Shown: positions 1 through 5,898 of the stretch, in pieces
Layout: each line of letters opens with the position of its first letter
How positions within the stretch are numbered: position 1 is the first letter of the stretch
Assembly: GCA_040376995.1 (NCBI GenBank)
Contig: JBEIPP010000183.1
Coordinates: 1 to 5,961, forward strand
Origin: UBA4416 sp040376995
GTDB lineage: Bacteria > Bacteroidota > Bacteroidia > B-17B0 > Aurantibacillaceae
Direction: 5' to 3'
Length of the DNA stretch: 5,961 nucleotides
Made by a program: the position numbers and the translations under genes
The notes under the pieces: generated by a model
The model's input: only the letters and a program-made list of their open reading frames with translations
The model's database searches: none
Told to the model about the DNA's origin: nothing

Positions 1-164
1 ACAGGAACTGTTTTGTTTAATTTTCCCACTACGTGATATTCTGTATCTGGATTTGCAGACGCTTCAGCAAAATCAGAATACGTTGCACTACTTTGAAGTG
101 ATGTAAAAATAACACCTATAGCTACTGCTATAACTACTATTCCTAATATGTGAATCTTTTTCAT
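1..164 (-). CDS. ccmE: CcmE heme chaperone, N-terminal part (runs off the left edge)
   Basis: Translating the minus strand from the ATG at 164-162 gives 54 uninterrupted codons to the window edge. The protein opens MKKIHILGIVVIAVAIGVIF, a Lys-Lys start followed by one hydrophobic segment (about residues 4-21), as expected for a membrane anchor. Next come TYSDF at about 28-32 and EYHVVGKLNK at about 42-51, which resemble the start of the CcmE beta-barrel. CcmE is the periplasmic chaperone that binds heme covalently and passes it to the cytochrome c heme lyase. Its heme-binding histidine lies near the C terminus and is out of view. It follows ccmB, ccmC and ccmD on the same strand, which supports the call. 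A 91-bp gap containing a palindrome separates it from ccmD, so its expression may be partly uncoupled from the rest. Confidence 0.85.
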   Translation of the reverse strand, partial: MKKIHILGIVVIAVAIGVIFTSLQSSATYSDFAEASANPDTEYHVVGKLNKTVP

Positions 165-184
165 TTTCTAAATCTTTAATAAAT

Positions 185-268
185 GATTACGAATTATTTA
201 CGAATATACGAATCTAGGTTTGCTAGCTTAGCGCACACAGATTAGTATATTCGTACTAATTCGTATTC
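185..268. repeat. Long imperfect palindrome between ccmD and ccmE
   Basis: The left arm (188-214) starts TACGAATTATTTACGAATAT. The right arm (240-265), reverse-complemented, starts TACGAATTAGTACGAATATA. The two pair over about 26 bp with a few mismatches. The 25-bp centre contains a small hairpin of its own (GCTA-gct-TAGC, around 222-232). Each arm also carries internal repeats of TACGAAT. The right arm runs into the 3' end of ccmD and encodes its stop codon. As RNA this would be a long hairpin between ccmD and ccmE, suited to mRNA processing, 3'-end protection or attenuation. No T-rich run directly follows it in the direction of transcription, so it is not a standard terminator. It may be a dispersed genomic repeat, which the window alone cannot show. 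Confidence 0.75.
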
Positions 269-480
269 CGGTTTTTATTTTCTAGTTTTCTTAATTTCAT
301 ATCGATGTAAACCAAATATCCAATCAAACATATAAAAATGATTGAGATAACTGTAATCACTACATAAATTTTTCCTTCACTTCTAAAAGCGTCTGCCATT
401 TCTACTCCAGCCGCTTCTTGAGCTTTTACAAAAAAAGGCAGTAATAAACTTGTTAAAAATATAATAATTCTATTGTTCAT
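256..480 (-). CDS. ccmD: CcmD-like small membrane protein
   Basis: This is a 74-residue protein. It has an N-terminal hydrophobic stretch ending in a signal-peptidase-like site (FFVKAQEA, about residues 16-23). A short periplasmic part with EMADAFRSEGKIYVV follows, then one transmembrane helix (about 38-59), and a basic tail (KLRKLENKNRN). That order matches the CcmD-family proteins of Bacteroidota. They are small partners of CcmC and CcmE that help release heme-loaded CcmE from the CcmABC complex. The start codon overlaps the end of ccmC by 11 bp in another frame, so translation is probably coupled. The last four residues (RNTN) and the stop codon come from the right arm of the adjacent palindrome, so the true C terminus may have been altered by that repeat. 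The assignment rests on size, topology and context rather than on catalytic residues. Confidence 0.78.
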   Translation of the reverse strand: MNNRIIIFLTSLLLPFFVKAQEAAGVEMADAFRSEGKIYVVITVISIIFICLIGYLVYIDMKLRKLENKNRNTN

Positions 481-1132
481 TTTCTTTATGTGTTAAAATG
501 GCTAATCGTTTTTTTACATCCAAAATCCAAAGACTTAATAATACCCAGCCAATAACCGCAGGATAAAATACTAATCGCATATTGCTATCTAAATCATATT
601 TTCCAAAGGCAGGATTTCCTCCATTTCCTGGGTGTAAAGAATCTGTTAATCTTGGTAAAATCATAATAAACACAAACATCATCACAAATGCAAAAACGTT
701 ATACACAGCAGCAATTCGAGCACGTTTTTGTTCATCATCTATTGAGCTTCTTAAAATAAAATAGGCCAAGTAAATTAAAACTGCAATGGCTACCCCGTTT
801 AGTTTTGGATCTTGAAACGTCCACCAAGTGCCCCAAGTAAATTTAGCCCACATACAACCAGTTAATAAACCTGGTAAGGCAAAAAACAAGCCTGTTTGAG
901 CAGCTTGGTTACTGATGATATCTGATTGTAAATCGTTTTTAGATAATTGTTTGATGGCAAATATTACAGAATATCCCATTTGAAACAACATGGCAAACCA
1001 AATAGGCACATGGTAAAATAAATTACGAATGGTTTCGTGTAAGATATTTAACTGTGGAACAGGTCCTAACATTCCCCACACTAAGGTGTAAAGAATTAAA
1101 AGTGCTGCGAGTATTTTCCACCATTTAATCAT
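470..1132 (-). CDS. ccmC: CcmC / CcsA-family cytochrome c heme-handling membrane protein
   Basis: This 220-residue integral membrane protein has about six predicted helices (roughly 7-25, 43-60, 78-96, 113-128, 140-160, 187-204). It carries the tryptophan-rich loop of the heme-handling family, WGTWW at 100-104 followed by QDPKLNG. Two histidines flank it where CcmC has its heme ligands: His41 in FYHVP and His167 in SLHPGN. CcmC takes heme to the outer face of the inner membrane and loads it onto CcmE, and this role is inferred from the family. The usual WD after the Trp motif is FQD here, which may be normal for this phylum. The gene lies 7 bp downstream of ccmB and overlaps ccmD by 11 bp, so it is mid-operon. 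CcsA and CcmF share the Trp motif, but the short length and the neighbours favour CcmC. Confidence 0.92.
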   Translation of the reverse strand: MIKWWKILAALLILYTLVWGMLGPVPQLNILHETIRNLFYHVPIWFAMLFQMGYSVIFAIKQLSKNDLQSDIISNQAAQTGLFFALPGLLTGCMWAKFTWGTWWTFQDPKLNGVAIAVLIYLAYFILRSSIDDEQKRARIAAVYNVFAFVMMFVFIMILPRLTDSLHPGNGGNPAFGKYDLDSNMRLVFYPAVIGWVLLSLWILDVKKRLAILTHKENEQ

Positions 1133-1139
1133 ATCAATT

Positions 1140-1799
1140 TTATTCTTTCCAAAGGTAATTAAATAATAGCGTTGCCAAAGCCACTACAACAAAATTTAGC
1201 ATTATTAAGATTAATAAATATTTATAGCTCACGCTCCACGCTAAACCATCAATTGCGTGTTTACTCAATTTTACAGAAACTAATAATAAAGGCATTAGCA
1301 CAGGAAAACTTAAAATAGCCATTAAGCTAATGTTATTATTAGCTTTTGAAGCAATAGCACTCATTAAACTTAAAATGCCAGAAAAAGCCGAAGAACTAAA
1401 CACAAGTGCTAGTAAAAACATGCCCATATCTTGCACCATACTACCCACAAACCAAGAATAAAAGAAAAACGTTAATATACTCAAAACAGCCATTAACATC
1501 ATATTATACATGATTTTACTTAAAATAAAAGTTCGCGGATTATAATACAGGTAATTATACAATCCTTTGCCTTTAGTTTCTTGCATAAAGCTTTTGCTAG
1601 ATACATTAACCGATATAAACATAAAAATGGTCCAAAAAAGAGCATTCCAAACCGTAGGATGAATAATTTTTTTAAAAGATAAAGCCGAAATAAAAACAGT
1701 AGCCACGATATAAACTAAAATTCCGGCAAGAGTTGATTTTTGACGAAATTCTAAAACAAATTCTTTATTTATTAAATTAACCAGCTGATTATTTTGCAT
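1140..1799 (-). CDS. ccmB: CcmB heme exporter membrane subunit
   Basis: The 219-residue protein is of normal CcmB length with about six hydrophobic helices. It begins with an amphipathic cytoplasmic segment, NKEFVLEFRQKS (about 11-22), which matches the basic N-terminal signature of CcmB. Further on it carries ANNNISLMAILSFPVLMPLL (about 153-172), the conserved region that ends in a Pro-rich helix. CcmB is the permease partner of the ATPase CcmA. Together with CcmC they drive formation and release of holo-CcmE. No ccmA is present next to it: the next gene upstream is divergent and unrelated. CcmA must therefore be encoded elsewhere. It is the first gene of a minus-strand run followed after 7 bp by ccmC. 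The ATG at 1799 gives an N terminus of the expected length, and a promoter match ends only 7 bp before it. Confidence 0.92.
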   Translation of the reverse strand: MQNNQLVNLINKEFVLEFRQKSTLAGILVYIVATVFISALSFKKIIHPTVWNALFWTIFMFISVNVSSKSFMQETKGKGLYNYLYYNPRTFILSKIMYNMMLMAVLSILTFFFYSWFVGSMVQDMGMFLLALVFSSSAFSGILSLMSAIASKANNNISLMAILSFPVLMPLLLVSVKLSKHAIDGLAWSVSYKYLLILIMLNFVVVALATLLFNYLWKE

Positions 1800-1806
1800 G
1801 CGATGA

Positions 1807-1837
1807 CAAATTTACACTCTAATCCTTGAAAAGACAA
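1807..1837 (-). promoter_or_regulatory. Predicted promoter of the ccmBCDE operon
   Basis: Read on the minus strand, TTG (1837-1835), a 20-bp spacer and TAAATTTG (1814-1807) match the Bacteroidota primary-sigma consensus exactly (TTG at -33 and TAnnTTTG at -7). It is the only full match I found in the 108-bp divergent gap on this strand. Only seven bases (TCATCGC) separate the -7 box from the ccmB ATG, so transcription should start at or within a couple of bases of the start codon. The motif is short and the gap AT-rich, so a chance match is possible. Confidence 0.5.
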
Positions 1838-1907
1838 TTAAACAATCTGGTATTTTTATGGTTTGTAACATATAAAACCGTAATTTTATTCTTCAAATAG
1901 CTCTATA

Positions 1908-2471
1908 ATGAACAAAATCATCTTTATTTCCATTTTAATAGTTTTAGTTGTTTTAGTTTACGCTTTTATCAGTAAAAAGGGCAAGCCAAATTCATCTATC
2001 CATCAATTTAAATCTAAAACGATTGATGGGGCACATTTTGATTTTGCTAGTGTAAAAGGTAAAAAAATATTAATTGTAAATACGGCTAGCAAGTGTGGCT
2101 TTACTCCCCAATATAAAGAATTAGAAGAATTATACCAAAAATATAAAGACAAAGATTTTACTATTATAGCATTTCCTTGCAATCAGTTTGGAAATCAAGA
2201 ACCAGGAAACAGTTCAGAAATTCAAGATTTTTGCACTAAAAACTATGGTGTTACTTTTTTAATGATGGAAAAAGTAGATGTAAAAGGCGATAGTATCTGC
2301 GATATTTACAAATGGCTAACCTGTAAAGATAAAAATGGAGTCATGAGCAGTTCTGTAAAATGGAATTTTCAAAAATACATGATTGATGAAAATGGCTTTT
2401 TAGTAGACTACGCCCTATCTTTCAAAAGTCCTCTTTCTTCTAAAATTACTAAGTGGATTGAGAAAAAATGA
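1908..2471 (+). CDS. Membrane-anchored glutathione peroxidase-like (thioredoxin-type) peroxidase
   Basis: The 187-residue protein has an N-terminal hydrophobic helix (about 4-21) with no lipobox cysteine, so it is probably a signal anchor holding the enzyme on the periplasmic side. The peroxidase domain (about 31-187) has every family hallmark. Cys63 lies in NTASKCGFTPQY (peroxidatic Cys, not Sec). Gln97 lies in FPCNQFGNQEPG, and Trp152-Asn153 in KWNFQKY. These form the Cys-Gln-Trp-Asn active site. Cys109 in DFCTKNYGVTF sits where the resolving Cys of thioredoxin-dependent members is found, so electrons more likely come from a thioredoxin-like protein than from glutathione. It would reduce hydrogen or lipid peroxides to water or alcohols. 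The gene diverges from ccmB and ends 3 bp before the opposing dehydrogenase gene. Export is inferred from the helix only. Confidence 0.93.
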   Translation: MNKIIFISILIVLVVLVYAFISKKGKPNSSIHQFKSKTIDGAHFDFASVKGKKILIVNTASKCGFTPQYKELEELYQKYKDKDFTIIAFPCNQFGNQEPGNSSEIQDFCTKNYGVTFLMMEKVDVKGDSICDIYKWLTCKDKNGVMSSSVKWNFQKYMIDENGFLVDYALSFKSPLSSKITKWIEKK

Positions 2472-2474
2472 TTT

Positions 2475-3227
2475 TTACCTCAAAACAGTGGTTGAATTTG
2501 CCTGAATAGTAGGCATGATAATTATATCATTAATATTTACATGAGCCGGACGAGATGCCATCCAATAAATAGTTTCGGCAATATCTTCTGGCTTTAATGG
2601 CTGAATATTTTCATACACTTTTTTAGCTCTTTCCTCATCACCATCAAAACGCACAATACTAAATTCTGTTTCAACCATGCCTGGATTTACAGATGAAACC
2701 TTAATGCCGTGAGGTAATAAATCAATACGCATCCCTTTGTTTAAAGCATCAACTGCATGCTTTGTAGCGCAATATACATTTCCATTAGCATACACTTCTT
2801 TACCAGCAATAGAACCGAGATTAATAATATGTCCTCCATTTTTGTTTTCAATTAAAATTTTAGACACATGTTTAGTTACATATAACAAACCTTTGATATT
2901 AGTGTCAATCATTTGTTCCCAATGTGCTAATTTACCATCTTGAATAGCTGATAAACCTGCCGCTAATCCTGCATTATTAACTAATACATCTATCTTTTTA
3001 AATTCCACACGAATAGACTTGATAGCATCCTCTACTTGTTTTTCCTCTCTCACGTCAAAACACAAATTCAATACTTTAATTGAGTATTTTTTAGTTAAAA
3101 TAGCCCTTAACTCCTCTAATCGTTCTTGTCGACGACCAGTTATAATTAAATCATAACCATGTTTAGCAAACTCAATTGCTGTTGATTTTCCAATGCCTGA
3201 AGTTGCGCCTGTAATTAATGCTATCAT
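2475..3227 (-). CDS. YdfG-like short-chain dehydrogenase/reductase, probably NADP-dependent
   Basis: This complete 250-residue classical SDR has a Rossmann start with TGATSGIG at 6-13. GRR at 31-33 follows the second strand and favours NADP(H). It also has NNAG at 84-87, Asn110, Ser139 in LGSIAGKE, and the catalytic pair Tyr152/Lys156 in YCATK. The stretch GMRIDLLPHGIKVSSVNPGM and the C-terminal RPAHVNINDIIIMPT closely resemble the E. coli YdfG group. Members of that group oxidise 3-hydroxy acids, L-serine or L-allo-threonine and reduce malonic semialdehyde. Substrate choice cannot be read from the sequence. It is soluble and cytoplasmic, with no signal peptide. It stands alone, convergent with the peroxidase gene and with no co-directional neighbour. 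I found no full consensus promoter upstream of 3227. Confidence 0.94.
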   Translation of the reverse strand: MIALITGATSGIGKSTAIEFAKHGYDLIITGRRQERLEELRAILTKKYSIKVLNLCFDVREEKQVEDAIKSIRVEFKKIDVLVNNAGLAAGLSAIQDGKLAHWEQMIDTNIKGLLYVTKHVSKILIENKNGGHIINLGSIAGKEVYANGNVYCATKHAVDALNKGMRIDLLPHGIKVSSVNPGMVETEFSIVRFDGDEERAKKVYENIQPLKPEDIAETIYWMASRPAHVNINDIIIMPTIQANSTTVLR

Positions 3228-3350
3228 AAATTTTAAAACTAAAGAGCTTAAATATAAAACATTAGTCGTTTATAAAAATTAAATGGGCAAAAAAATGATT
3301 TAAAATATATAAGTATATTTATGCAACTCTTTTTTTTGAGTAGTTTAAAT

Positions 3351-3376
3351 GTTCTCGACTTCGCTCGAACTGACAT
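3351..3376. repeat. Palindromic intergenic repeat upstream of ricT
   Basis: The unit opens GTTCTCGACTTCGCTCGAAC and continues TGACAT. GTTC-TC-GA and TCGAAC form an imperfect palindrome around CTTCGC. It shares the skeleton TCGAC-nn-GCTC with the repeat found three times inside the ricT tail. From memory, short elements ending in ACTGACA of this kind are frequent between genes in Flavobacteriia, but I could not check that here. It lies in the 189-bp gap between the divergent SDR and ricT genes. The rest of that gap is AT-rich, with an ACTC-T8-GAGT motif at 3326-3341 and no full TAnnTTTG box on either strand. Confidence 0.55.
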
Positions 3377-3416
3377 GTGTTGTTCGTATAGCTGGTTGAC
3401 TTAATATATATAAAAT

Positions 3417-4946
3417 ATGGCATGTGGAAGTTGCTCAACTGGGCAAGATAAAAATGGCGGAATCCCCGCAGGATGTAACAATAACGGTTCGTGTGGAACT
3501 GGTGGCGGATGCAATAAATTAAACGTATTTGATTGGCTAGGCAATATGAGTTTGCCTGAAGGTCAAACTCCCTGCGATGTAGTAGAGATTAGATTTAAAA
3601 ATTCACGTAAAGAATTTTATCGCAACGTTAATAATTTAACCTTAAATGTTGGAGATATTGTTGCCACTGAGTCTTCTCCTGGACATGATATTGGCGTTGT
3701 TTCAATTACAGGTGAATTAGTTCGCTTACAATTAAAAAAGAAAAACGTAAATTATAATAGCGAAGAAATTAAAAAAATATATCGTAAAGCAAAACAACAA
3801 GACATTGATAAATGGAAGGAAGCTCAAGCTTTAGAAGTTGAAACCATGTTTAAATCCAGAACACTGGCTTTAAAATTAGGATTGCAAATGAAAATTAGTG
3901 ATGTGGAATTTCAAGGAGATAAAAGCAAAGCGATTTTTTATTATACCGCTGATGGTCGTGTTGACTTTAGAGAATTAATTAAAGTAATGGCTGATGAGTT
4001 TAAAATACGAATTGAAATGCGCCAAATTGGTGCACGACAAGAAGCAGCTCGATTAGGTGCAATTGGCTCGTGCGGAAGAGAATTGTGCTGCTCAACCTGG
4101 TTAAACGACTTTAGAACAGTTTCTACTTCTGCTGCTCGTTACCAACAATTATCTTTAAATCCATTAAAACTAGCCGGACAATGTGGTAAATTAAAATGTT
4201 GTTTAAACTATGAATTAGATAGTTATCAAGATGCTTTAAAAGAATTTCCGGAAATTGATAATAGAAGACTAGCCACTGAGAAAGGTTTTGCTTTTCATCA
4301 AAAGACTGATATTTTTAAACGAATCATTTGGTGGAGCTACACGAGCGAACCAGATGTATTTGTTCCATTATCTATTGCTCGTACAAAAGAGATTTTTAAA
4401 TTAAATGCCGAAGGACAAAAACCAGCTGATTTATTAGAACCAAAACAATACAAAGAATTAGAAGCTGTGAAGCAACCTGATTACGAAAACGTTGTAGGGC
4501 AAGATTCGTTAACACGTTTTGATAGTTTTAAGAGAAAAAATAACAAACCAAAACACCATAACCATAATCGTAAACCAGCTTCGGTAAGTTCAGATGTTAA
4601 GAGTACAGCAGAAGGAACTACTAATAAAGAAAGACCTATTCAGCAACATAAACCTCATCATAAACCTAATCAGGCTTCAACAGGCTCAGTCAACAATTCA
4701 ACAGGCACTGCTCCAAAAAAACCAGTTCACAATCATAAACCAAAAAAACCAAATCAGGCTTCGACAGGCTCAGCCAACAATAAGCCTCAAAATACTGGCG
4801 CAGGAAATAACACTGGAAATAAACCAAACAATCCTAACCAGGCTTCGACAGGCTCAGCCAACAATAAACCTCATCATCCTAACCATAAGAAACCGGTTCA
4901 CAACCATAAACCAAAACCAAAAAATGATGCGCCTCCTAAAGAATAA
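3417..4946 (+). CDS. ricT: PSP1-domain protein, RicT/YaaT-like Fe-S protein with a repeat-rich tail
   Basis: The protein has 509 residues in three parts. The N terminus is Cys/Gly-rich (C3, C6, C20, C26, C32) and leads into NKLNVFDWLGNM. The PSP1 region (about 50-275) carries two cysteine clusters, GSCGRELCCS (C219, C224, C225) and GQCGKLKCCLNYE (C256, C261, C262). RicT of Bacillus subtilis uses such a region, with RicA and RicF, to hold 4Fe-4S clusters in a complex that affects RNase Y-dependent mRNA processing. RicA and RicF are not encoded here, so the role in this phylum is open. The tail (about 375-509) is disordered-looking, rich in Lys, Asn, His and Pro (KHHNHN, HKPHHKPN, PVHNHKPK), and contains three 28-residue repeats. 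The last 23 bp overlap gldH, so the two genes probably form one transcript. A membrane or DNA-repair role for the basic tail is not supported. Confidence 0.9.
   Translation: MACGSCSTGQDKNGGIPAGCNNNGSCGTGGGCNKLNVFDWLGNMSLPEGQTPCDVVEIRFKNSRKEFYRNVNNLTLNVGDIVATESSPGHDIGVVSITGELVRLQLKKKNVNYNSEEIKKIYRKAKQQDIDKWKEAQALEVETMFKSRTLALKLGLQMKISDVEFQGDKSKAIFYYTADGRVDFRELIKVMADEFKIRIEMRQIGARQEAARLGAIGSCGRELCCSTWLNDFRTVSTSAARYQQLSLNPLKLAGQCGKLKCCLNYELDSYQDALKEFPEIDNRRLATEKGFAFHQKTDIFKRIIWWSYTSEPDVFVPLSIARTKEIFKLNAEGQKPADLLEPKQYKELEAVKQPDYENVVGQDSLTRFDSFKRKNNKPKHHNHNRKPASVSSDVKSTAEGTTNKERPIQQHKPHHKPNQASTGSVNNSTGTAPKKPVHNHKPKKPNQASTGSANNKPQNTGAGNNTGNKPNNPNQASTGSANNKPHHPNHKKPVHNHKPKPKNDAPPKE
4671..4922 (+). 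repeat. Three in-frame 84-bp repeats in the ricT tail, each headed by a palindromic repeat
   Basis: Units begin at 4671, 4755 and 4839, exactly 84 bp (28 codons) apart. The first 26 bp of each are nearly identical, with the core GGCTTCGACAGGCTCAGCC then AACAA. Units 2 and 3 match exactly over that span, and unit 1 differs at two bases (TCAACA, CAGTC). This core encodes QASTGSxNN at residues 419, 447 and 475. The rest of the unit is looser: units 1 and 3 share KKPVHNHKPK while unit 2 is Asn/Gly-rich. Unit 1 also has an extra TTCAACAGGC at 4697-4706 repeating 4676-4685 in the same frame. GGCTCAGCC is itself a palindrome. The core resembles the intergenic repeat at 3351-3376, which suggests a dispersed element that entered the gene and then spread by tandem duplication. 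Confidence 0.85.
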
Positions 4947-5412
4947 ACTAAACTTACTAACGGTTTGCTTAATTATATTGATCGTGGTGTTTACATCATG
5001 TAATAAAAATATCGTGTTTAGCCAGTACACCAAATTACCAGAAGAAGGTTGGAAAACAGAAAACAAATTAAAGTTTGAAGTAGATATTAAAGACAATAAA
5101 CCTTACTATAATGTGTTTTTAAATGTACGCCACGCCGATTCGTACCCATACAGTAACCTATTTGTATTTTTAACAACTACATACCCAGATGGTAAAACTA
5201 GCATAGATACTTTGGAATGTATTTTAGCGAACAAAAAAGGCGAGTGGCAAGGCGATGGTGCTGGTGATATTTGGGATAATAAAATACCATTGAAACAAAA
5301 TTTAGTTTTCCCACAAGCTGGCAAATACACTTTTACATTTGAGCAAGGCATGCGCACCAACCCATTACCATTAATTATGGATTTTGGGATGACAGTTGAA
5401 TTAGCAAAGTAG
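4924..5412 (+). CDS. gldH: GldH gliding-motility lipoprotein
   Basis: From the first of two adjacent ATGs (4924, 4927) this encodes 162 residues. It has a basic start (MMRLLKNK), a hydrophobic segment (about 11-24) and a lipobox FTSC with Cys26 as the lipidated residue, so it is an exported lipoprotein. The mature part carries CNKNIVFSQYTKLPEEGW, NVRHADSYPYSNLF, TYPDGK and GAGDIWDNKIPL, then FPQAGKYTFTFEQGMR. I recognise this as the GldH family. GldH is one of the lipoproteins required for gliding in Flavobacterium johnsoniae, where gliding is tied to the type IX secretion system. Its exact biochemical role is not settled. The frame stays open upstream to 4594, but that part reads through the ricT repeats (RLRQAQPT three times) and would bury the signal peptide. 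The start at 4924, overlapping ricT by 23 bp, is therefore preferred. Confidence 0.9.
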   Translation: MMRLLKNKLNLLTVCLIILIVVFTSCNKNIVFSQYTKLPEEGWKTENKLKFEVDIKDNKPYYNVFLNVRHADSYPYSNLFVFLTTTYPDGKTSIDTLECILANKKGEWQGDGAGDIWDNKIPLKQNLVFPQAGKYTFTFEQGMRTNPLPLIMDFGMTVELAK

Positions 5413-5441
5413 TTCAAGAAAACAATATGACTATGAAAACC

Positions 5442-5475
5442 ATCCTTATACACACCCCGTTATGTATATAAGGAT
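5442..5475 (+). terminator. Stem-loop downstream of gldH, possible 3' end of the ricT-gldH transcript
   Basis: ATCCTTATACACA (5442-5454) pairs with TGTATATAAGGAT (5463-5475) with one mismatch (a possible wobble) and an 8-base loop, 30 bp after the gldH stop codon. An A-rich rather than T-rich run follows on the plus strand, so it is not a standard intrinsic terminator. It could mark a processed or protected 3' end. AAATCATCCCTATA at 5480-5493 repeats the left arm region (5437-5450) with two mismatches. Confidence 0.4.
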
Positions 5476-5829
5476 TAAAAAATCATCCCTATAAGCTAGT
5501 TAGCACTCACCGTTAGACGAGAACCGACCAACTGTGTTTAGACAAATTTACTTTCCAATTCGTGGCGACAATTTCATACTCAAATTATTAAGCAGCATTT
5601 CGACCTCACTAAAATTGACCTCACAAAACGTATCGACCTAACCGCAAACAAAAAAGTTATGCTGACCTGCGTGTAAGTTTTGTTGCGACATCAAACAAAG
5701 TTTTAGTTCGGGACAACAACATAATTTGTTTCTGTGTATGCAGACACGAATGCTGTGTTTAAGCTAACCGCAGAAATAAAACGGCGAAGTGCTAACACAT
5801 GCTTTATTCAATTTGGGCATTCGGCTTCG

Positions 5830-5879
5830 GCATTTGCAAAAGCGGTTTGACAATTAATTAATTTTTGCTTTGCAAATGC
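5830..5879. repeat. Inverted repeat with 13-bp arms overlapping the right-hand promoter
   Basis: GCATTTGCAAAAGC (5830-5843) and GCTTTGCAAATGC (5867-5879) are inverted copies with a single bulged A. They enclose a 23-bp AT-rich loop that contains AATTAATTAATT. The right arm includes the TTTG used as the -33 element of the following promoter, so a protein bound to this palindrome could control that promoter. An upstream GCATTCGGCTTCGG block (from 5818) partly repeats the arm start. Confidence 0.75.
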
Positions 5880-5898
5880 AAAAAAACATTTATCTTTG
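5869..5898 (+). promoter_or_regulatory. Strong Bacteroidota-type promoter reading out of the right edge
   Basis: TTTG (5869-5872), an 18-bp spacer and TATCTTTG (5891-5898) match the Bacteroidota primary-sigma consensus at both boxes. Transcription should begin near 5904 and run right. At least 55 bases of untranslated leader remain in the window, so the gene served starts beyond 5961. The leader can fold weakly: GTTTCGGT (5907-5914) with ACTGAAAT (5936-5943), using two G-U pairs. Confidence 0.62.

Noticed and set aside
582..764. Plus-strand open frame inside ccmC
   Set aside because: It is antisense to a well-supported ccmC gene and shows no recognisable motif.
1863..1888. Possible promoter for the peroxidase gene (TTG, 15-bp spacer, TAATTTTA)
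   Set aside because: The spacer is too short and the -7 box lacks the final G, so it is too weak to list.
2463..2477. AAAAATGATTTTT palindrome between the convergent genes as a two-way terminator
   Set aside because: The stem is five A-T pairs overlapping both stop codons, too weak to call.
2737..2943. Plus-strand open frame inside the dehydrogenase gene
   Set aside because: It lies antisense to the catalytic core of a clear SDR and has no family features.
4594..4923. N-terminal extension of GldH with three RLRQAQPT-like repeats
   Set aside because: It is the alternate reading of the ricT repeats, and it would place the signal peptide and lipobox in the middle of the protein.
4854..5096. 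Minus-strand open frame across the ricT-gldH junction
   Set aside because: It is antisense to two supported genes, with composition explained by the A-rich plus strand.
5106..5453. Minus-strand open frame over gldH
   Set aside because: It is antisense to the conserved GldH body and carries no domain or signal of its own.
5427..5471. Fourteen-codon open frame after gldH (MTMKTILIHTPLCI)
   Set aside because: It is too short and mostly made of the stem-loop, with no sign of translation.
5512..5642. Integron attC-like words (GTTAGAC at 5512, ACCTAAC at 5636)
   Set aside because: The two words fit the core patterns but are in the wrong order on both strands, and no fold or integrase supports an attC site.
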